A DNA stretch of 64,000 nucleotides from Agapetus fuscipes. Taxonomy: Eukaryota; Arthropoda; Insecta; Trichoptera; Glossosomatidae. The DNA is taken from NCBI GenBank assembly GCA_951799405.1, contig OX637335.1, positions 19,224,342 to 19,288,341 of the forward strand. The letters run 5' to 3'. Positions 61,965 through 64,000 of the stretch are shown piece after piece. A program made the position numbers and the translations under genes. The stretch's first letter is position 1; each line of letters begins with the position of its first letter. The notes beneath the pieces were generated by a model. It made no database searches, was not told the DNA's origin, and saw only the letters and a program-made list of their open reading frames with translations.

Positions 61965-62110
61965 CCCAAGTACAATACATTGCTTTCAAACTCATATATT
62001 ACGTTTAACAAAAATATACATTGAAACTAAAATAGTGCCTCGGGAGAGCGCTTTAGTTTTGGTACATTTGGAGTAAATCGCTATGACGTGAAGTTGAATA
62101 CTTGGGCCAC
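61965..62110. repeat. Foldback G copy
   Basis: 'tcccaagtacaatac', 'tagtgcctcgggagagcgc', 'ttttagttttggtac', ending 'gaatacttgggcc', the inverse of its start. Confidence 0.8.
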
Positions 62111-62321
62111 AGAATGTCCATTACTACGTTGGATAATGTGTCTGTACCGGTTTTTACAGAAGCTGACGCCGAGACATCAAGATTAAAACTAAAGGAATCC
62201 GACACAATTACCCGAAATGAACGGATCATAGGTTTTAAAAGCCCGTAAAGAATGGGTTAATTGTAACCCCCATGTTACGCATGTTGAAATGTGAAAAAAA
62301 AAATTGAAAAGAAGGAACCTT

Positions 62322-62549
62322 TTAAAGATGTTTATGAACTCATATCAAATGCATGCTCACAAACAGACACGTGTTAGTTAGCACTTGCAAATGTTGAGTG
62401 TGTACGTGCAAATTAAAATCATCCAAACCTCAAATGAACATAAGCCCTGCAACTTTTGCCTACCTTCCCTGAAACAAGGATGACATTGGCAAAGCGAACC
62501 ACTTTTTACAGTATGAGTGGTCAGCCGCATACCAACCTATAAGTCAAGT
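62322..62549 (-). repeat. Family C copy
   Basis: 'actcatatcaaatgcatgc' to 'cctataagtcaagtt'; only the tail is missing. Confidence 0.9.
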
Positions 62550-62782
62550 TATGCTCATACACAGACCCTTAAAACATGTAATAATTTTATTTCTCCCATG
62601 CAGATTTTGAACTGAAATATTTTTGTTTGTGTGGGGGTTGGGACTATCTACCGACACTGAGTACCAGACTTGCGTGTACGTAATCACAGGCTTATTGAAC
62701 GATCACGGCTCAATAATGAGGCTCAAGTCACTCCTCCATACAACTGGATGACTTTCTCACTAAACGATCCCATATCTTGAGA

Positions 62783-63040
62783 CCGGTCGATAGCTCAGTC
62801 GGTAAAATGCTTGAGCTCGTTGCCAAAAGGGCTAGCGTTCACTGCACTAAGAGTGTCAAAAATAATTTCCCGTTTCGGTGTTTATTTCAAGTCTAAAGTA
62901 AGAAAACCGGCATGGTTTACTAAGCTTTCACAGCACGTGAGATGCAGCCTCTATAAATAAATAGCTATAAAACATCAACTTTAAATGAAGTGTACGGCGT
63001 AAGACCAGCCTTTTACGTATTCAAATAAATATATCCTATA
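62783..63040 (+). repeat. SINE-B copy
   Basis: 'ccggtcgatagctcagtcgg' (A box well kept), B box mutated ('agcgttcactgc'), 'tttcccgtttcggtgttta', 'aagtgtacggcgtaagacc'. Confidence 0.87.
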
Positions 63041-63529
63041 CGCCAAATTCCACTTTTCCGTATCTGGTGACCTATTTATAATAAGTAGAACTATATGTGC
63101 AGCTTAATTGCGTTTGTTTCTTTACTGGAAGTTAAATGTAAAAAGGGACCTACAAACAAAATTAGATTAGACAACATAACAAAAAACAGCCCAACTCCTT
63201 ATCCATTATATGATTCATTAAAAATCTCATCTCAAATATCCTTAGTTGCTCGTTTCTACCATTTATGTTATTTTCATTAGAGTGCGTTTTTTTTTTCATA
63301 ATCTTAGCTCAACCTGTGAAATAATGGAAAAGGTGATGAATAAATTAAAAGAGGTATGCAAGGATGGGAAAAAATGGAGGCAAATCTCTAGAGACTCTAG
63401 CCGCTCCTAGTGAAGTTTTGTCAGAGTTACAGTCTCTCCCATACGAATAGCAGGTATGACAACAAAACTGTTTGCGCTTGTATGACCCATATAATAAATG
63501 TCCACGTACTGAAATACGTGTTCCGTTTG
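63041..63529. other. Unique AT-rich sequence
   Basis: Nothing recognised. Confidence 0.5.
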
Positions 63530-63680
63530 TCCAGTACCCCAAGCATACAACATTACACTTAAACGCACCCACAGCGTTTAACTATAAAAAAATACAGAAA
63601 CTAAAACAGCACCTCAAGTGAGCACTTTAGATTCCAAACACTTTTGCTAAACGCTATTTTGGAGGTTAAACGTTTGGGTC
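63530..63680. repeat. Foldback G copy
   Basis: 'agtaccccaagcatac', 'aaacagcacctcaagtgagc', 'tttgctaaacgctattttgg', 'aaacgtttggg'. Confidence 0.8.
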
Positions 63681-64000
63681 CAAAACAACCAGGAGGCATT
63701 TGGAATCCCTGCTAATGTTCCCACAATACTATGGAGTAAGCTATTAACAAAATTTATGATAATATAGTTTGTTTTGATATAAAGTATCATATTGGCACAT
63801 GAGCTGTACCTGTGAGCTGTACGCAATGAAGATAACGATTTGATTTATTCAATATGTTTATGTTTTTTTTGCTTAGACACAATAGGTCGATATTTTTTTG
63901 TATAATTTAATCGTTTGGTTTTATTGGAAATCGATACTGCGCCACCTACGGCGAAAAATTCTACGAAAACTGTTGTTCAATCATTTACGATGGAGTTTTT
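63681..64000. other. Unique sequence to window end
   Basis: Nothing recognised. Confidence 0.5.

Overview
The window looks like a piece of an insect nuclear genome, most likely lepidopteran or a related insect (my inference, about 0.6). It is AT-rich, has no bacterial gene organisation, carries arthropod-type retroelements, and contains GGTACCTACC-like strings that are frequent in Lepidoptera. There is almost no host coding sequence. The best host feature is one internal coding exon on the + strand at 20,614-20,729 (AG acceptor, AAG|GTAAGG donor). A CpG-rich segment at about 4,302-4,485 is a weaker exon or promoter candidate. I read the rest as intron or intergenic DNA packed with transposable elements and broken up by unique, regulatory-looking islands.

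Three retrotransposons have recognisable proteins. (1) A Ty1/copia LTR element lies on the - strand at 7,598-11,375. Its 165-bp LTRs look identical, it has a perfect 5-bp target duplication, an initiator-tRNA-Met primer site and a polypurine tract, but an internal deletion has removed the RT catalytic YVDD region. (2) An R1-clade non-LTR element lies on the - strand at 44,422-48,585, with full ORF2 (endonuclease, RT, CCHC), a 5'-truncated ORF1 with three zinc knuckles, a 24-nt poly(A) and a 14-15-bp target duplication. It sits inside a SINE. (3) A 5'-truncated non-LTR fragment lies on the + strand at 33,518-34,590. Several decayed LINE 3' ends are also present.

The commonest sequences are short repeats, which I named by comparing copies within the window. 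SINE-A has a tRNA-like head; two copies carry a full 5S rRNA-derived head in front of it. SINE-B is tRNA-derived. SINE-K is tRNA-derived with a Leu/Ser-like head. Family C, the most abundant with about 25 copies, is SINE-like and ends in TTAGAT-type repeats. Family F is a MITE of about 250 bp with inverted ends. Family G is a foldback with 'AGTGAGCGTTT' cores. Families D and E carry a conserved hairpin motif. Family L is a foldback built of 16-bp iterations. Two single MITEs are at 43,409-43,612 and 49,959-50,162.

Nested insertions with target duplications give relative ages: F is older than C and SINE-B; C is older than K, D and an unknown 359-bp insert; SINE-A is older than the R1-clade LINE. 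At 34,860-36,345 an F element contains a SINE-A, a LINE fragment and another F. The most unusual objects are the 5S-tRNA chimeric SINE with two alternative 3' tails, the recurrent D/E hairpin motif, a 93-bp-arm palindrome at 52,611-52,814, and the RT-deleted copia copy with apparently identical LTRs.
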